This document shows, in pieces, positions 35,101 to 48,500 of a DNA stretch of 64,000 nucleotides (its first letter is position 1; every line of letters begins with the position of its first letter). The notes below the pieces were generated by a model. It had not been told where the DNA came from and did no database searches. It saw only the letters and a list, made by a program, of their open reading frames with translations. A program made the translations under genes and the position numbers. The stretch spans positions 167,364-231,363 of the forward strand of contig VZRZ01007768.1 of the NCBI GenBank assembly GCA_013398175.1. Reading direction: 5' to 3'. Source of the stretch: Climacteris rufus (taxonomy: Eukaryota; Chordata; Aves; Passeriformes; Climacteridae).

Positions 35101-36262
35101 AAAGTAGATATTTTATTACTTCTTCATTTTTAGGAAGGACAGTCTGTCATAACAAAGTACTTTGAAACTTCTGTTATGGGATAGGGTTAGTTCATGACAT
35201 GCTAAATTGTATGGGGAGAGGAAACATTCTGTGGGTCAGTTCCATCCCTCTCAGCTTGATTCTTGTGCAAACCCGAAAACACATCAGTGATTTTTGATTG
35301 TCAGAAACATTTTTTATTACATTTAATCATTTGCTTTTCTAAAAGACACTGCAGCATTCCTTTTCTTTTAAATAAAGAGCTTTGAAAGGGAAGATATAGG
35401 TAGCACAGAGGTCTGAATGATGACAGCAGAAATACAGGACATTTCAGTGTTCTAAAAATGAAAAGTGGAAGCACGTCTGCCTAAGATAAATCAAATAAAT
35501 GGATTGCTTTTTCCAGTTCACTCCAGGTTTATTGTTTAAACAATGGCATTTACAATTAGAAATTGAGGATATAGCAATAATCATATTGTTCTATTAGGTT
35601 TTCCTGGAAAAATCAGTGTCTCTTCTGAAATATTCACATTACAAAATCTGCACAACACTTTTTTCCCTCCCCTGAAATCAGTCAGAAAGGGATGCTGGTT
35701 TCTGTTGTAGTCAACAAACTTGAAAAAACAAGGGGACTTGAAACAGTGATCTCAAAACAAAAGTCTGTGCCCATTTTCCTACTTTGAGAGTTTGTCCTCG
35801 ATGTGTTCTTAGTTTGTGATTCGTTTTGTTGAACTGTAGCCACAAGGTGGCAGGAACAGCCGCAAGTTTAGCTGGATGCTTAGAAATACATTTACGTTCT
35901 TCTGGTAGAAGGAAGGAGCCCAGGAGTGATCAGTTCAGGGTGACCCACAGTGAAATGTGAGGGTGTGTGTGCTGTAGAGTTTCACCAGAAGGGTCATCAC
36001 TTTTATCACACTGTCTGAAGCCGTTCTCAGGTAACCTAAAGTAACTCTTAAAATATTTTCAACCTATTTACAGCAACTATTTACTCAATACACAGTCAAA
36101 ATTTCATTTCAAATAGCTTACTAAATCACAGGTCAATATTACCACCATTTTTTAAGCTATGTTAATACCACCACTTTTATTAAGTTGGTCATTAACTCAG
36201 CAGCCCACATATAAGAAAGTAGAGGGTAGAAACAGCTTTTACAAAATGCTTTCAGTAGTAGA
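31791..36262. other. Gene-free flank upstream of the TDRD15 promoter
   Basis: AT-rich DNA with poly-T at 32082-32099 and a (TTTA)n tract at 32149-32176. Isolated donor-like sites (TAG|GTAAGA near 32542, CTAG|GTAAGG near 32899) occur but are not evidence of exons by themselves. Confidence 0.4.
32149..32176 (+). repeat. (TTTA)n microsatellite
   Basis: Seven tandem TTTA units. Confidence 0.95.
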
Positions 36263-36351
36263 TGATAAAATGATAGAATGGTTTGGTTTGAAAGGACTTT
36301 AAAGATCAGCAAGTTCCACCATCCTGTCATGGGCAGGGACACCTTCCACTG
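36263..36351 (-). mobile_element. Short CR1 3' fragment
   Basis: TGATAGAATGGTTTGGTTTGAAAGGAC, then CATCCTGTCATGGGCAGGGACACC, is the antisense CR1 3' end. Fewer than 100 bp remain. Confidence 0.8.
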
Positions 36352-38246
36352 GTTATTGTTGCTTCTTGAAATGCACATTGCACATTTCAGTGACAATAAG
36401 TCAGAGTCAGTAAAAATAAGGCAGAGAGGTTTGCCCTTTACCTCAGAGGATGTACCCATTTTACAGGTGAAAGAACAAGTTGAGACTTGTTAAATGGTGG
36501 GACAAAGCAGAAGGCAGAATTTCTGTTAATAGGGGCCTCCCAAAATGGATGAGTTTTCCTATACAGATTAGTACAGCTAATTATCAGTACAGACACATAT
36601 TGGTGGTGAGATTGAGTTTCTCCACTGTGCAGCTTGTATGGCTGGGGCTGTGTGGCAAGTGCACATCCCTCTGTCGTCTAAAACATCGTTTAGGCACATA
36701 ATGCAGAGTTTTGCACAAGAAAAATCTGCACTGCAGTTTCACGCTGGTCCTTGTATGTGCTGTGTAGGACAAGAGACTCATCTACTTTAACAGTTCCTGT
36801 GGCACAGTCAGAGTAGAGGTGCAGACTTAATTGGGTGGTGCTGGTGGCCCAATACCCAGGTCAACAAGTTCTAAGGAAGGGAGGATTATTTAAACTAGCT
36901 CTGGTGTAGCCACATGGGCTGCATGTCTGCTAGCATTTGAGATAGTTTCAGTCCAAAGAATTTGTTTGCATGCTGTGGAATAGGTCTGCAGTGCTGACCA
37001 AAGCAGGGTAAGTGGGAATGCTAGGGAAATTCACCTGTTCTAAAGTAAAACTAATGTAAAAGCATCTCTGAGGGAAGCTGGAGGTAGGCACTCCATGAGT
37101 AAATTCCCATTTCTTCAGCATGGCAGTGCAGAAGAAGGGCTAATAGAGCAATTGAATGACCAAACAGGAAAAGTCATAACCATCTTCAGAGTAGAAACTG
37201 TAGTAATTTCAATTATTTAAATCCAAATAGTTCCATTTTGCATAGAACATACTATATTTCTAAAGAGCTATAGATCCAAAAGTTTGTTTAGTTGTTTTGG
37301 CTTTTATAATTCTGACATTAGTTTATTCTGAGGGGGAAAAGGAAGTTGCATATGCAGTGGTCATTTTGTCATTTGAAATACTGGATATTTCTGATGAGTG
37401 GTGGAAAGAACTTTTTCATGTAGAGATAGCTGGTGAACTAACTGAACTGTGTGTCATGAAATCACAGGAGCTGAGAGGTGGAAACAAAACCTGTTAAATC
37501 ATCTAATTGTCTCTGAAGAGACAAACTAGATTATCTAACAGGTTTTTTAAATGGTTCTGTGGTTCATATCAGTTAATTAAATTCTGGCCCCACCCCTACC
37601 AGCTGTATGTGAAGATAAAACCGCAGTCTCTTGCAGAGTTTAATGAACACTTTGGTGTCTGCACATTTTGGATTATGCAGATCTGACAGCACCTGAGTGG
37701 TCTTAATTCAGACTCATTTAAAATCTTAGCAATTCACCTGACAGTGAATTTTAGACATTCAAGTAAAAATCAAACTTTCCACCCTCTCAAGAAAAGAATA
37801 TTTTTTTGCTCAGAACACCATGCATCTGCGCACTGGATGCATAATGTTTAGGAATGTAATCTTACCTGGAATCTCTATGCACACTTTTCATTTAAACATA
37901 AAAATATATGTAAGAAAATAAAAAGGCTCAAGTTTTTCCATCTCACAGTGCAGGTCTGTGATCTGTAAAAGGCTTTTCTATTTAGGAATGTTGAACATCT
38001 CCATTTTCTACTGTTGCAGGGCTCAGAATCTTTTAGAAGCTGATGTCCATGGTTTTATCAAGTCCTGTATTTGCTTTTTCTCAAAAGCTTTACAAAGTTA
38101 GATGGCACTGTTACTCATTATATCCATCCTGTTAAATATTTTACATCTTGTCTTTGTTTACAAACAGAATGAGTTCTCTAAGGCTTTTCTGGTATTTCTC
38201 ATTGGCCATTTTTATGAAATTTGAAATCATAATGCAAACAATAAAT
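36352..38246. other. Intergenic DNA
   Basis: No gene or recognisable repeat. Confidence 0.4.
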
Positions 38247-38279
38247 CGTGGAATGGTTTAGGTTGGAAGGGACCTTGCA
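38247..38279 (-). mobile_element. CR1 3'-end stub
   Basis: AATCGTGGAATGGTTTAGG with TTGGAAGGGACCTTGCA is a complete CR1 3' tip. It stops where a second CR1 3' tip begins at 38280. Confidence 0.8.
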
Positions 38280-39730
38280 GAATCATAGGATAGTTTGGAT
38301 TGGAAAGAACTTTTAAAGGTCATCCAGTCCAATGCCCCTGCAATGAACAGGGACATCTGCAGCTGGATCAGTTTGCTCAGAGCCCTGTCCATTATGACCT
38401 TGATTGTTTACTGGGGTAGGGCATCCACAACTTCTGTGGGCAACCTGTTCCAGTGCCTCACCACCCTCATAGTGATGAATCTCTTCCTTATATCTAATCT
38501 AAACCTTCTCTCTTTCAGTTTAAAGCCGTTACCCCCTGTCTTGTTGCAACAGGCCCTGCTGAAAAGTTTGTCCCCATCTTTCTCAGATGCTCTGTTCAAG
38601 TACTGGAAGGCCACAATGAGGTTTCCACAGTGCTTTCTCTTCTCCATACTGAACACCCTCAACTCTCCCAGCCTGTCTCCATAGCAGAGGTGCACCATCC
38701 CCGTGGTCATCTTTGTGGCCTCCTCTGGACTTGCTACAACAGTTCCATGTCCTTCTCGTGTCGGGGGCACCAGAGCTGAACGCAGGACTCCAAGTGGGGT
38801 CTCGTGAGAGCAGAGCAGATCCCTGAATAGGCCAAAGTCTGCTCCCCTGAAATCTAGGGTAGTGAGCTTGCTGAGCACCCTTTTCACTGTTCTAAGAGAC
38901 CTGAACTCCACAATTTCATGGTCACTGCAGCCCAGCTGCCCTTGAGCTTCACTTTCCCCCCCAGACCCTCCTTGTTGGTGAGAGCGAGGTCCAGCCTAGC
39001 ACTTCTCCTTGCTGGTACCTCTTCACTTGGAGAAGGAATTTCAGGAGCCTCCCAGATTGATTAAACCAGTCTGGTTGTCCTTTCAATAAATATTTTGGTG
39101 CTTGAAGTCCCCCAAGACAACCAAGGTTTGTGAACATGAAGCTGCTCCTGTCTGTAGAGTACCTTATGCACTCCCTCTTCCTGGTCAGGTGGCCCATAGC
39201 AGACCCCCACTAAAATGTCACCTGTCCTTGTCTTCCCTTTAATCCTGACCCCTGAGTTCTTGGATGGCTCCTCATTTGAGGCTCAGCTCATGGCTGAGCT
39301 CTGTGCACTGCAGCTGGTTGTTGGCATAGAGGATGACAATCCTTCCTTGTGTCCCCTGCCTGTCCCTCCTGCAGAGCCTGTATCCTTGCATTCCAACACT
39401 CCAGTCCCAGGAGCCATCCCACCGTGTCTCCATGATGCCAATGAGATCATAGCCCTGCAGCTCTGTGTACGTCTCTAACTCCTCCTGTTTATTCCCAATC
39501 CTATATGCATTTTTATAGAGGCCTTTAAACTGAGCTCCTGATTAAGCTGATTTAGTGGCTGGACTGCAGGAATTCCTTTGTGCTGCTCTTCAGGGGCTCT
39601 TCTGCTGACCTGTGATCCCTCTCCAGCCTCTTGGCATCTCTTGTTGGCACTGGCATTGACTGATGGGAATGGAATGGGTTGAGGTTCCCCTTCCCCAGCA
39701 AGCCCCATCAATGTTCATGACAACATCCAC
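38280..39730 (-). mobile_element. Internally deleted CR1 LINE (endonuclease joined to 3' end)
   Basis: From left, 38280-38815 is antisense 3' region and ORF2 end. The frame at 38408-38911 includes MRVVRHWNRLPTEVVDA, a CR1 signature. From about 38815 to 39720 the sequence matches the ORF2 endonuclease region instead: DFRGADFGLFRDLL and MEFRSLRTVKRVLSKL, then the GHLTRK and YSTDRSSFMFTNLGC stretch at 38949-39197, and farther up the GNKQEELE-type beginning near 39480. The reverse-transcriptase core that should separate them (over 1 kb) is absent. Frames are broken by stops, so the element is dead. Confidence 0.8.
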
Positions 39731-40189
39731 TTGCTTTTCATACTTGCAGCACCACCTGCTCTTTCATATTAGCACTTGAGATGCTCCTATGAGTGGGGTG
39801 GGGGGCTTTAGAACTAATTCTCTTCTTAATGAACAATCAAATCCTACCTTCTGTGTACTGAAATGTCTGCATACATATTTTCATCCATTTAGAGATTATT
39901 TTAGAAGTAGATTTTAAATAATTAAAATAGATTTTAAATATCTTAAAGCTGTTTGGGTTTTGGTTTTTTGGGTTTTTTCCTGGTAAATTTTAGCTATTTA
40001 TACAGCATAAAGCAAAAAATGATTCTCCATGATGGTCTTTCATACAATATACTGGATAAGTATGATATACTACAACAATTTTAATTACTGCAGGGTGTTG
40101 ATCCATCCTTGGAATTGAAGTACAGGATTTTGTCATCACATGTATTAAAGGGGAAAAGACAGGCTGAAAATCACAACAGTCCTGGGAGA
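39731..40189. other. Intergenic DNA
   Basis: AT-rich, with a TTTTAAATA duplication near 39912-39940; nothing else recognised. Confidence 0.4.
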
Positions 40190-40251
40190 AAATTTTGTCC
40201 TTATTGAAGTCCATGGCAAAACTCCCACTGAATTCTCTGGGGCAAGGATTT
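40190..40251 (+). repeat. 62-bp near-palindromic dispersed repeat, copy 1
   Basis: The two arms form an imperfect hairpin around GGCAAAACTCCC. It aligns without gaps over all 62 bases with the copy at 51519-51580, sharing ATGGCAAAACTCCCA and AGGATTT. Confidence 0.7.
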
Positions 40252-43200
40252 CACTCCCTATATTTAAGCAACAAGAAAAGTATTACATGTGTTACTGCAT
40301 GGATAGTAGAAAGCAGACAGATTTTCAGTGTCTATCTGGTTCTTCACTGTTTGTGCTGCAGATTGGTTTTGATTCTCAAGTCCCCAGAGCAGAAAATTTT
40401 TGCTTTGGGTGTCTGCTTGCACAGCCAGACTTACACAAGGGCATCCCTGTGCCTGTCAGCGTTTAATTGAAATTTTCAGCTGTGAGTTTTTTTGCAGGAT
40501 CTAGACTCCAAAGATGATAGTGCCACAGTTGAAAGATAGAATGTACTCAGTAGCATGATGTTTCACTGGTCACTCCTGCTTGACCCAGGGCTTGGCCAAA
40601 TCCAGAGGATTATGTAAGCTGCACCTTCTGATCCAGACTTCGTGCTAAGCTCTTTTCCCAGCATTCAGTCTGCTCCTATGTTTTCCCTTCTCTGTCATGT
40701 AAAGTGGTATTTCTGGACAAGTGGAGATTTCTGCTTCAAATACTTTGCTTTTCCTTGCAGTCTAAGACATGTAAAACACGTTTAGACCTGGTACACTGTA
40801 AGTTTCTGGTACCAACTCTACTGCACAACCAAATCCCCTTACACTCTACATAGACGTGCTGTGAGGATTACCTAAAAAGGCTGAACAAACTTGGTCCAAA
40901 TATTACCCCATGGATTTCCACATAAATTCTTATAACAATACCTTTTTTCTTTATAAATTTCTTTACACAGTAACAGGGAATGTTCTAAACTAAGAAGTCA
41001 TAAGGAATTACTAGGTGTTGTTAACAGTGTTTCACTTGTATGTTAATAGATTCCAAGTACTGAGGCAGCCAGTCATCTTCAAAATGAGTGCAATTCCAAG
41101 GGCCAGTTATGCACAGCTTGTATACAACCCCTGTGTGCACAAAATGAAATTATCTCTCTAATTCCCTCATACTGCTGAACATATCCATCACCAAAGTGCT
41201 TGTACTCATGTTCTATGTGACACATGACCTTACCTTGAAACATTTCATGTGCTGAGATCAGCATGTAAATGACCAGTGTGGTCTTGAGTGGTAAATGATG
41301 ATCTGCTAAGATTGCTACTGCTGTATCTATGGCATATGAAGGTAAATATAAGCTCCATAAAAGAAATCTTATCTTCAATTTACGTTTATACTCTATAGGG
41401 GTTTTTTCAGTTTTCTATGAAGAAAATACAGTACTGATAATTAGTGTAAAACATGAATGCTTTTGAAAATAAGGGTGTGGCATGGAAAGGAACCTCCTGA
41501 TTTATCAAATCTAGTCTGTTGCTTTCACCAGCTGTTTCTTACATGACTCAGTTCTTAATTGACTGGCTTCATATGATTTTTTTTGGCTTGAGGGGTTTTT
41601 CTTTCTGTCTGCTGTTCTTCTTGAAATGTGCCAATACAAATTTTTTTTTGGTGTGAAATAAAATATCTTTACCCTACTTGATATTTGTATGGAACAATGA
41701 AATTCTGTTTTGTTTAGAACACAGCAAATAAAAAAATGTCAAATTACATTTATGATTTCAATCACTTGTCAGTTGAAGGAAATTCACACTTTCATAACAC
41801 TATTACGAACTTACCTCCATCAGAGGGAAAATATGATAATATTTACAATTTTAGGGCACTTTTTCTGTCTGGATTTTAGGTTAGGTTTGTGAGAAGGAAG
41901 TTGTCCTTTCCTATGTTTGATTGCAATATATTATCAGCTTTATTAAAAGCAACATTAAAAGCTACATTATATTGTTCTTGTGGTCAATGCATTAGTAAAT
42001 TAGCACACAACCTAATGTTGTTCCATGGGATAATGTAGGGGACTGGAAAAGGTAGGAGGAGCTTGAGGTTTACATTCATTCAAATGCTCACAGCAGTTCA
42101 TGGAAGTGAATCGTTTTCTTTCATGTGCTCTGTGTCAGGGCGATCTTTCAGCTGAACAGGTCAGTGTGGTCTGAAACTGAGCATTATCTGTTGATCTGAG
42201 CCCTAAAGTGTTTGCTTTGCCTAATTCTTATCATTCTCCGTGTCTGTCCATCTCCCCCCTCCCCTGCTTCAAGAATTGCACAATGTGCAATACCTCTAGA
42301 AGTTCTTATCGGGAATTTTTGTAGCAAGAATAGTCAAGTCCTAGAAGGCACAAACAAAGAGTAATTGACAAAATATAGCATTATCAAAGAACTCTCTGCC
42401 ACGGGGAACACATATGCAGCAAAATAAAACTCAGACTATAAATATGTATGAAGTATAAGCAAATTTACAAGCACAGTAGTTTTGAACGGGCTACCCTGGG
42501 TAAACAGGAAAGAGGTGATTGCTCGGACTTCATGCATTGTGCAATCCCGTGCATTGTGCACATGCTTTACTTGCTCTGACATCATTTTCAAATCATGTAT
42601 TTGGTGCTTCCTCAGAGCATTCTCCACTGCAGTCACACCTTCAGTTGCAGTGTCAACAGACACACAGAAAAGCTGCGTGAATTCTCAAAAAATAGCTAGA
42701 CTGAAAGTCGAGCTAATGTACCAGGTTTTTTCAGTATTCAAAAAATCTGTAAAAAGAAAAGAAAAAAAAAAAAGAAAGAAAAAAGCTGGAACCAGAATGT
42801 TTTAGTGAGAAATATTATTTTGAAGATTTGTGTTTTTCTTAACAGTCTTGGCATTTTGGGAACTTCCCCACTGCCCAGGAAAAAACCCAACAAAACAAAA
42901 GATAAATTGGAACAATTTGGGAGCAATTAATTTATCACATTAATTAATTTAGTAAAGTTGAAAATAAAACACAAGTATAAAAATATTTTTTCTTTAAAAT
43001 CTAGAAACTTGCCAGGAACTTCAACAAACTGTGGATATTTTCTGCTAAATAAAATAAAAATATCCATAGTAGGACTAATGTTCCAATTTTAAATTTGCAA
43101 TGAATAGTAATTAATAATAGTAATTGATAGTAATTAATGGCTATGAACTTATGAGACTTTTTCAGAACTCTGTTCTGAGCTGCCTTTGTTCTTGGCTTTG

Positions 43201-45026
43201 ATTCTGAGATTGAGACACAGAAATGTTTGGACCAAAAAGACCACAATGTACATAACATACTGATACAGGTTTTGAAGTTGAATAAAACTTACCAACTTAA
43301 TGGGTTTTGAGGTTACATAGACTTTCCAGATTCTCCCTTAAACAAATAAATCCTGCCTATTTTGCATTTTAAAAGCCAAACTGTTTTTCTGGTGTCCTTT
43401 TTCAGTTCTTATTAAGCAGACAAATGTTTGGTCTCTTTACCAGTTCCACATCAAACTTAACATTTATTTGCCACAGTATTTGCCTTAAAATAAGAACATT
43501 CACATAGATAACTTTGAAATTACAGAGATGGAGAGAGCCTAGTTCTGATAAATTTCTTTTCGTTTGCAGTTCTAATATATAGCAAAAAACTCTAATTATA
43601 CTTGGAGTTGAATTAGAAACCTGACTTAATTGATAAATGAGGGGTAGGACAGCACTGCAATACCAATATTTCTCTTGAGATAAGTTCATCTCACAAGGGT
43701 TCCACCTTCATGAACTGAGTTGAAATTGTCTCAAAACCTTTAATTTCACCCTAAATAGAAAAAAAAAATCCTATAGAACTAAAAATAAATGATACTTAGC
43801 ACCATATAGAGCAGTGCCTGTCATTTTCTATCGAACTAATAACAATTTTGGGGTGGACACATCCAATTTCTGTGTCTTTGTTTCCAACTACTTCAGAATT
43901 GAGGAAGCACTTGATAATGGGCATCTCTTAAGTATGCCTCCTCTAAGAAAGTCTTACTATATAAGAAATTCATAGCTGCTTCTGAAGTATATATTTATTT
44001 GATTGTTTTATTTTTCCCTCTTGGGAGATGGTGCTGATGTTAGCTTAATTCTAATTAAGGCTGTTTGCCCAGATGGACTGAGGCCATATTTCAAGAGTGT
44101 TCTAAAACCTGATAAAACAGGGGTTTGAGAAAAGGGTCCTTGCAAACAGGTGAATGTTAAGGATGTGCTGGTAATTTTCAAAGGAAAAAAATCCCAGTCT
44201 TTTGCACACAAGCTTCACAAACAGGGCTACAGAAAACAGGCTGCAGAGTAATGATTCCAGTTATTGATGTGACTTCTCGCATCAACCTTTCCTTGGAATT
44301 AGTAAGTCACAGTCATGGTAATTTCAAGGAGTAAATCACTGAAGATAAACAGCATACCTCACCCAAAGATAAAGCAGACCAAATGAAGATATTTCAATCT
44401 GCAAAACAGCAAATTAAAACTTCGGAGACTGTCCCTTGAAGTTGGTAAATACACTGCACCAGTTTCCTAGCTCACACTAGAAATTGTGCATATCTAGAAA
44501 TTGCAAGTACTGAATTCATCTTGCAGATTGCTATGTTGCTGTTGATTGTACATTATTACCATGCAATTAAGGATGCTGTTAATTACATTCATTACCTTTC
44601 TGGGCCTTGGTAACCATTAACTTACATTTTTCTCTTTTCCTGGGTCAGAGATACAGACACTGTCTTTTATCATTAATTTAATTTGATGATTTTTTTTTTT
44701 TGCAATTTGCTTAGCTAAAGCACCGGTCCATGTCTTGGACTGCTAAATAGTTTATATTAATCACAATACAATATTTCTGGGTTTTCACTGGGTATTATGG
44801 AGCTAAAAACATATATGTTACCCCAAAAGATTTGCACATTGATATCATGACCCTGACCTTATATATATGGGCCTTCTTTGTTCATGAAGTTTATTCTACA
44901 AATACTTGGTTTCTTGGCCTATATTAATTCCAGGAGTCAGACTAATGAAAAGAACTGAATTTAATCACCTGATGTTGCTGAAACAACATCAGGCCTAGGA
45001 AAGTTATTCCTTTTTATTGAGCATTC
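40252..45026. other. Gene desert segment
   Basis: No gene found. It holds C/EBP-like palindromes at 42275-42291 and 42536-42562, an A-rich tract at 42755-42783 and poly-T near 44689-44701. Confidence 0.4.
42275..42562. promoter_or_regulatory. Cluster of C/EBP-like ATTGTGCAAT motifs
   Basis: ATTGCACAAT at 42275-42284 lies inside a perfect 7-bp inverted repeat (ATTGCAC, AAT, GTGCAAT). Its reverse complement ATTGTGCAAT occurs at 42536-42545, and a half-matching copy ATTGTGCACA at 42553-42562. These fit the C/EBP dyad pattern. Regulatory function is only inferred. Confidence 0.25.
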
Positions 45027-45545
45027 TTAAAACTACACCTGAGATGTGGTGTCCAGTCCTGAGGCTCTGAGGTAGAAGAGAGGAACTGGCAAACTGGAGA
45101 GTCTGGAGGAAAGCTGGTAACAGGGTTGGGAGTCTGGATGTGTTACATGGACAGCTGGGTTTGTTCAGCCATAGGAAAAGAGAACATTTGGGTGATCTTA
45201 TTGCTGCCTCCAACTACCTCATGGGTACATCTTTGAGAAGCTGGAGATGCACACTTGCCAGGGATGAACAGTGGAAGACTGAGGGAGATAAAGTGCAACA
45301 AGGGGAATTCCAGTTATGTGCAGAAAACAAAGTTCATTGGGAGAGTGATCAAATGGTAGCACAGGTTTTCCAGAGAGGTTGTAAAATCTCCATCCTTAGA
45401 GATTATTCAGCAGTCATCTGGATGTGCCCCTGAGGAGCCTGGTCTGACTTTGAATTCAGCTCTGTTTTGAGAGGTGATCAGATGGCATCCTGAGTTCTCT
45501 GCCAGCCTAATTTCCTGTACAAGTCTATGATCAAACCAGTAAAGA
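45027..45545 (+). mobile_element. CR1 LINE, older family
   Basis: Sense CR1 landmarks: GAGATGTGGTGTCCAGTCCTGAGGC, GGTTTGTTCAGCCATAGGAAAAG, GGTGATCTTATTGCTGCCTCCAACTACC, GAGGTTGTAAAATCTCCATCCTTAGAGAT, CCCTGAGGAGCCTGGTCTGAC. The 97-residue plus frame at 45140-45433 is part of it. Confidence 0.8.
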
Positions 45546-48500
45546 GGATCAACCTTTCGGTGCTTGCTCTCCATAATTTGTTAACATTCCTGCACAAAGT
45601 TTGGATTATAGGATTGTTACTACCACAAATCAAGATAAAAAATACATAATATATCCATAATTAAACTAATTTACTGTCTGTGTGAGAAAATAGGAAAGCT
45701 AAAAATTCAACTACATAAATAGCATAGGATCCCTCAAAAATATAAAGGAAATGTAAAGTTTGTGGCACAAATTTACATAACATTTCATCTAAATTGATAT
45801 CAAATATAGAAAAGAAATGTATTTTCATGGTCCAGATTCAAAATATACAGTTTTTGAAAACAGTCTTCATCTGTCTTAATTAGATGCTTTCAAATCCATG
45901 TAATGTCACAGAAATAGCTCTGTATTCTAAAACCAGTTTTAAAGTATTTCCTTTCAGAACAAAAGGATACAGTTCAGACTTGAGAATACCTTCTCACCTT
46001 AAATAGCAGTAAGTCCAATATTGCTAACAGCATTATCATTCATGTTGGTGCTTTTTAGCTAAAATATCCAATGTAACGTATTTATAGTGTATCTACTAAA
46101 ATCCTAAGTGTTTCAGGGGTCAAATGTTCTTAACTGCCAGTTCTGTGTAGTCATGATAAATAATCACCTGTCATAAGAATGGGTTCTGGAAGAGGAGATA
46201 ATTTGCTTTTGGCCATTTCCTGTTGCCTGATCAACAGGGTGGGGTGGAGCCAAGGTGTTGTTACTCTTTTTTTTTCTGTTTATTTCCTTCCCACCTGGGA
46301 TGAAACAAATGAACCTGCACTGGACCAACATGTGTGTAATGCTAGAAAACTGCTACTGGGGAAGAAGCAAACCTGAAATCCAGTTAGGCCTTGTCATGGT
46401 GCTATACATCAGCACATATTTGAGCCATGAAACAGTACTGGGCAGGGCCAGCACTGTATCACCACCTCTCACAAGAAATTAAAGGAAGCAGGAAGACTTC
46501 AGTACCAGTTATGTATAGAGTATGGTGGTCTTGCAGGTAATTAGAAGCCATCACAGTGTCAGCTCTGACAACTGAACAATGGGAACAAAAATAATGAGAT
46601 TTTAATAAATTTGTACTGTTTTGTGGTAGCACTAAGACCATTATCTGGGAGGGGAACATAAGTCAGTTCTTTTCTGTACTTAGTCAGGAGCATGTGCATT
46701 TAAACACCTGTTGATGAGTGTGTACTTGCTCACTTATCTCACTTTTCTAGCTAGAGTTTATCATTCCATCTGTGACTTTTTTTTTCCTCTTCTTAGTTTT
46801 ATCATCCAGTGGAGAATGAGGTGAGTACTTGTGATGTCTAGTTCATGGTAGACAACGAAACTGTCCTAAATAGAATGGTTCAGGTTCAGTTTCATTGAAA
46901 ACACTCCCAACACTATGTCCTGGTGCTTCCTGTCTATCTTGTGGATGTGGAGGTGCTTAGGCAGGTTAGGCTCCGTAGATGCAAGCGAGGTGTAGCAGGT
47001 TTTTAGCTGAAAAGAACTTTGACAAGCAGCCTTGTGAATTTTTTCAGCTGCACGGCCTGTGAAGTATTTGTACAGGGAGCGGGAGTCTTTATCAACAGTG
47101 CTGACTCCGCTGCTGTTTATCAGTATTGCGCATGTAGGTTAAAACTGGTGTCAGTGAGTGAACGAACTCGAGCCTGAAACCAGTGACTGCCTGTCCCACC
47201 TGTTTACCCCAGTCCTTATCAGAGAAGTTATAAAGAAGCTGCTCTACCTGAACTCCTTTGGATTATAAAGAAGCAGCAAGAAATACCATGCTTTAATTGC
47301 TAAGGTCCCAGATACCTGGACTTTGCACATTACAAGTCTCTGTTGGCTGCAACCTTTGCACAGCACAATAAATATGTCTGCGCGTGGCACTGAGCTCATT
47401 GAGTTAGTAACACAAAAACAAAGAAATTATTTAAAGTTAGTCATGTAACATTACTCTTAAATACAGAAGGAAACACTGCTGTACAGCAAATGTGTGCTCG
47501 AATGTAGGTGAATAAAGAAATTACCTTAGTAGAGAAAAAAAGTCTTTGTATTTCAGTACTGTTAATTAACAGCAACTTTATTGTAATGTTTGAATTTCAC
47601 TCAGACATGAAATTCATACATAAATAGAAAAAAAGTACCTTTTTGGATAGAAAAAACCTTTAATATGTGCCAGCTGTAATGCTAGATGCACTCTGATATA
47701 CTTTTTGGAAAACTAAAACCAGATAAGTAATTCAAATTGTATTGTATTTGCTTTCACCTAAAAACAAAGAAAATTCTTGTGATATTTAAATAAATTTCAC
47801 CTTTGCATTTTTCAGCCAAGTGAACAGACCCATAGTCTGTTTTAAAGCAAATTTAGAATTTTAAAGAGAAATGCTCCTGGAGGAGAATTTCTCAAGGCAT
47901 CCAGGCAGTGAGGTACAAGTGACATAAATGGGATTGCCAGAAGTATTAGCATAACTGGAAAACATAAACTGGTATTGCCATTAGATGTCTTTATGTATCA
48001 CAAAATTCTTAAATCCTTTTGTAAACTGGCTGTAGCCATTATTCTCTTTGCTTTGGGTTTAATTAATTGTTTTAGATTAGACAAAAAATGCAAACTATTA
48101 GCAAATCACCAGTATTTTTTTTTAAAGTAATCCAGGTGTAAATTTCAGAAATACTCATTTTGTTCATTCTGGTTATTTTAAACATACATATTTTACGGGG
48201 AGAGGGTGTAGAATACTGTTCATGGGAGCACATTGGACTAGCCCAAAGCCTGAATTTCATCCATTTGCTTTTAAAGGGCAGGGTAGAATTATTTTGGCAC
48301 ATAAAATGGAATGCAGTTAGGATTTTAAGCAACTGAGCTCACTAGAGTTCTTTATATAAATCTGGGCACCTAAGGTTTTGAGTGCTTATTATTCTAGTGA
48401 AAACGTAATTTGGTGCCAAGATGTTTTATGTTCCCTGAAGCATCACTGTCTTGGCTTCTCAGTGCTGCTCGCTCCCCTCAGGCTGTTTATGATTTACAAA

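Noticed and set aside
38408..38911. 167-residue minus-strand protein
   Set aside because: CR1 ORF2 remnant containing the endonuclease to 3'-end fusion.
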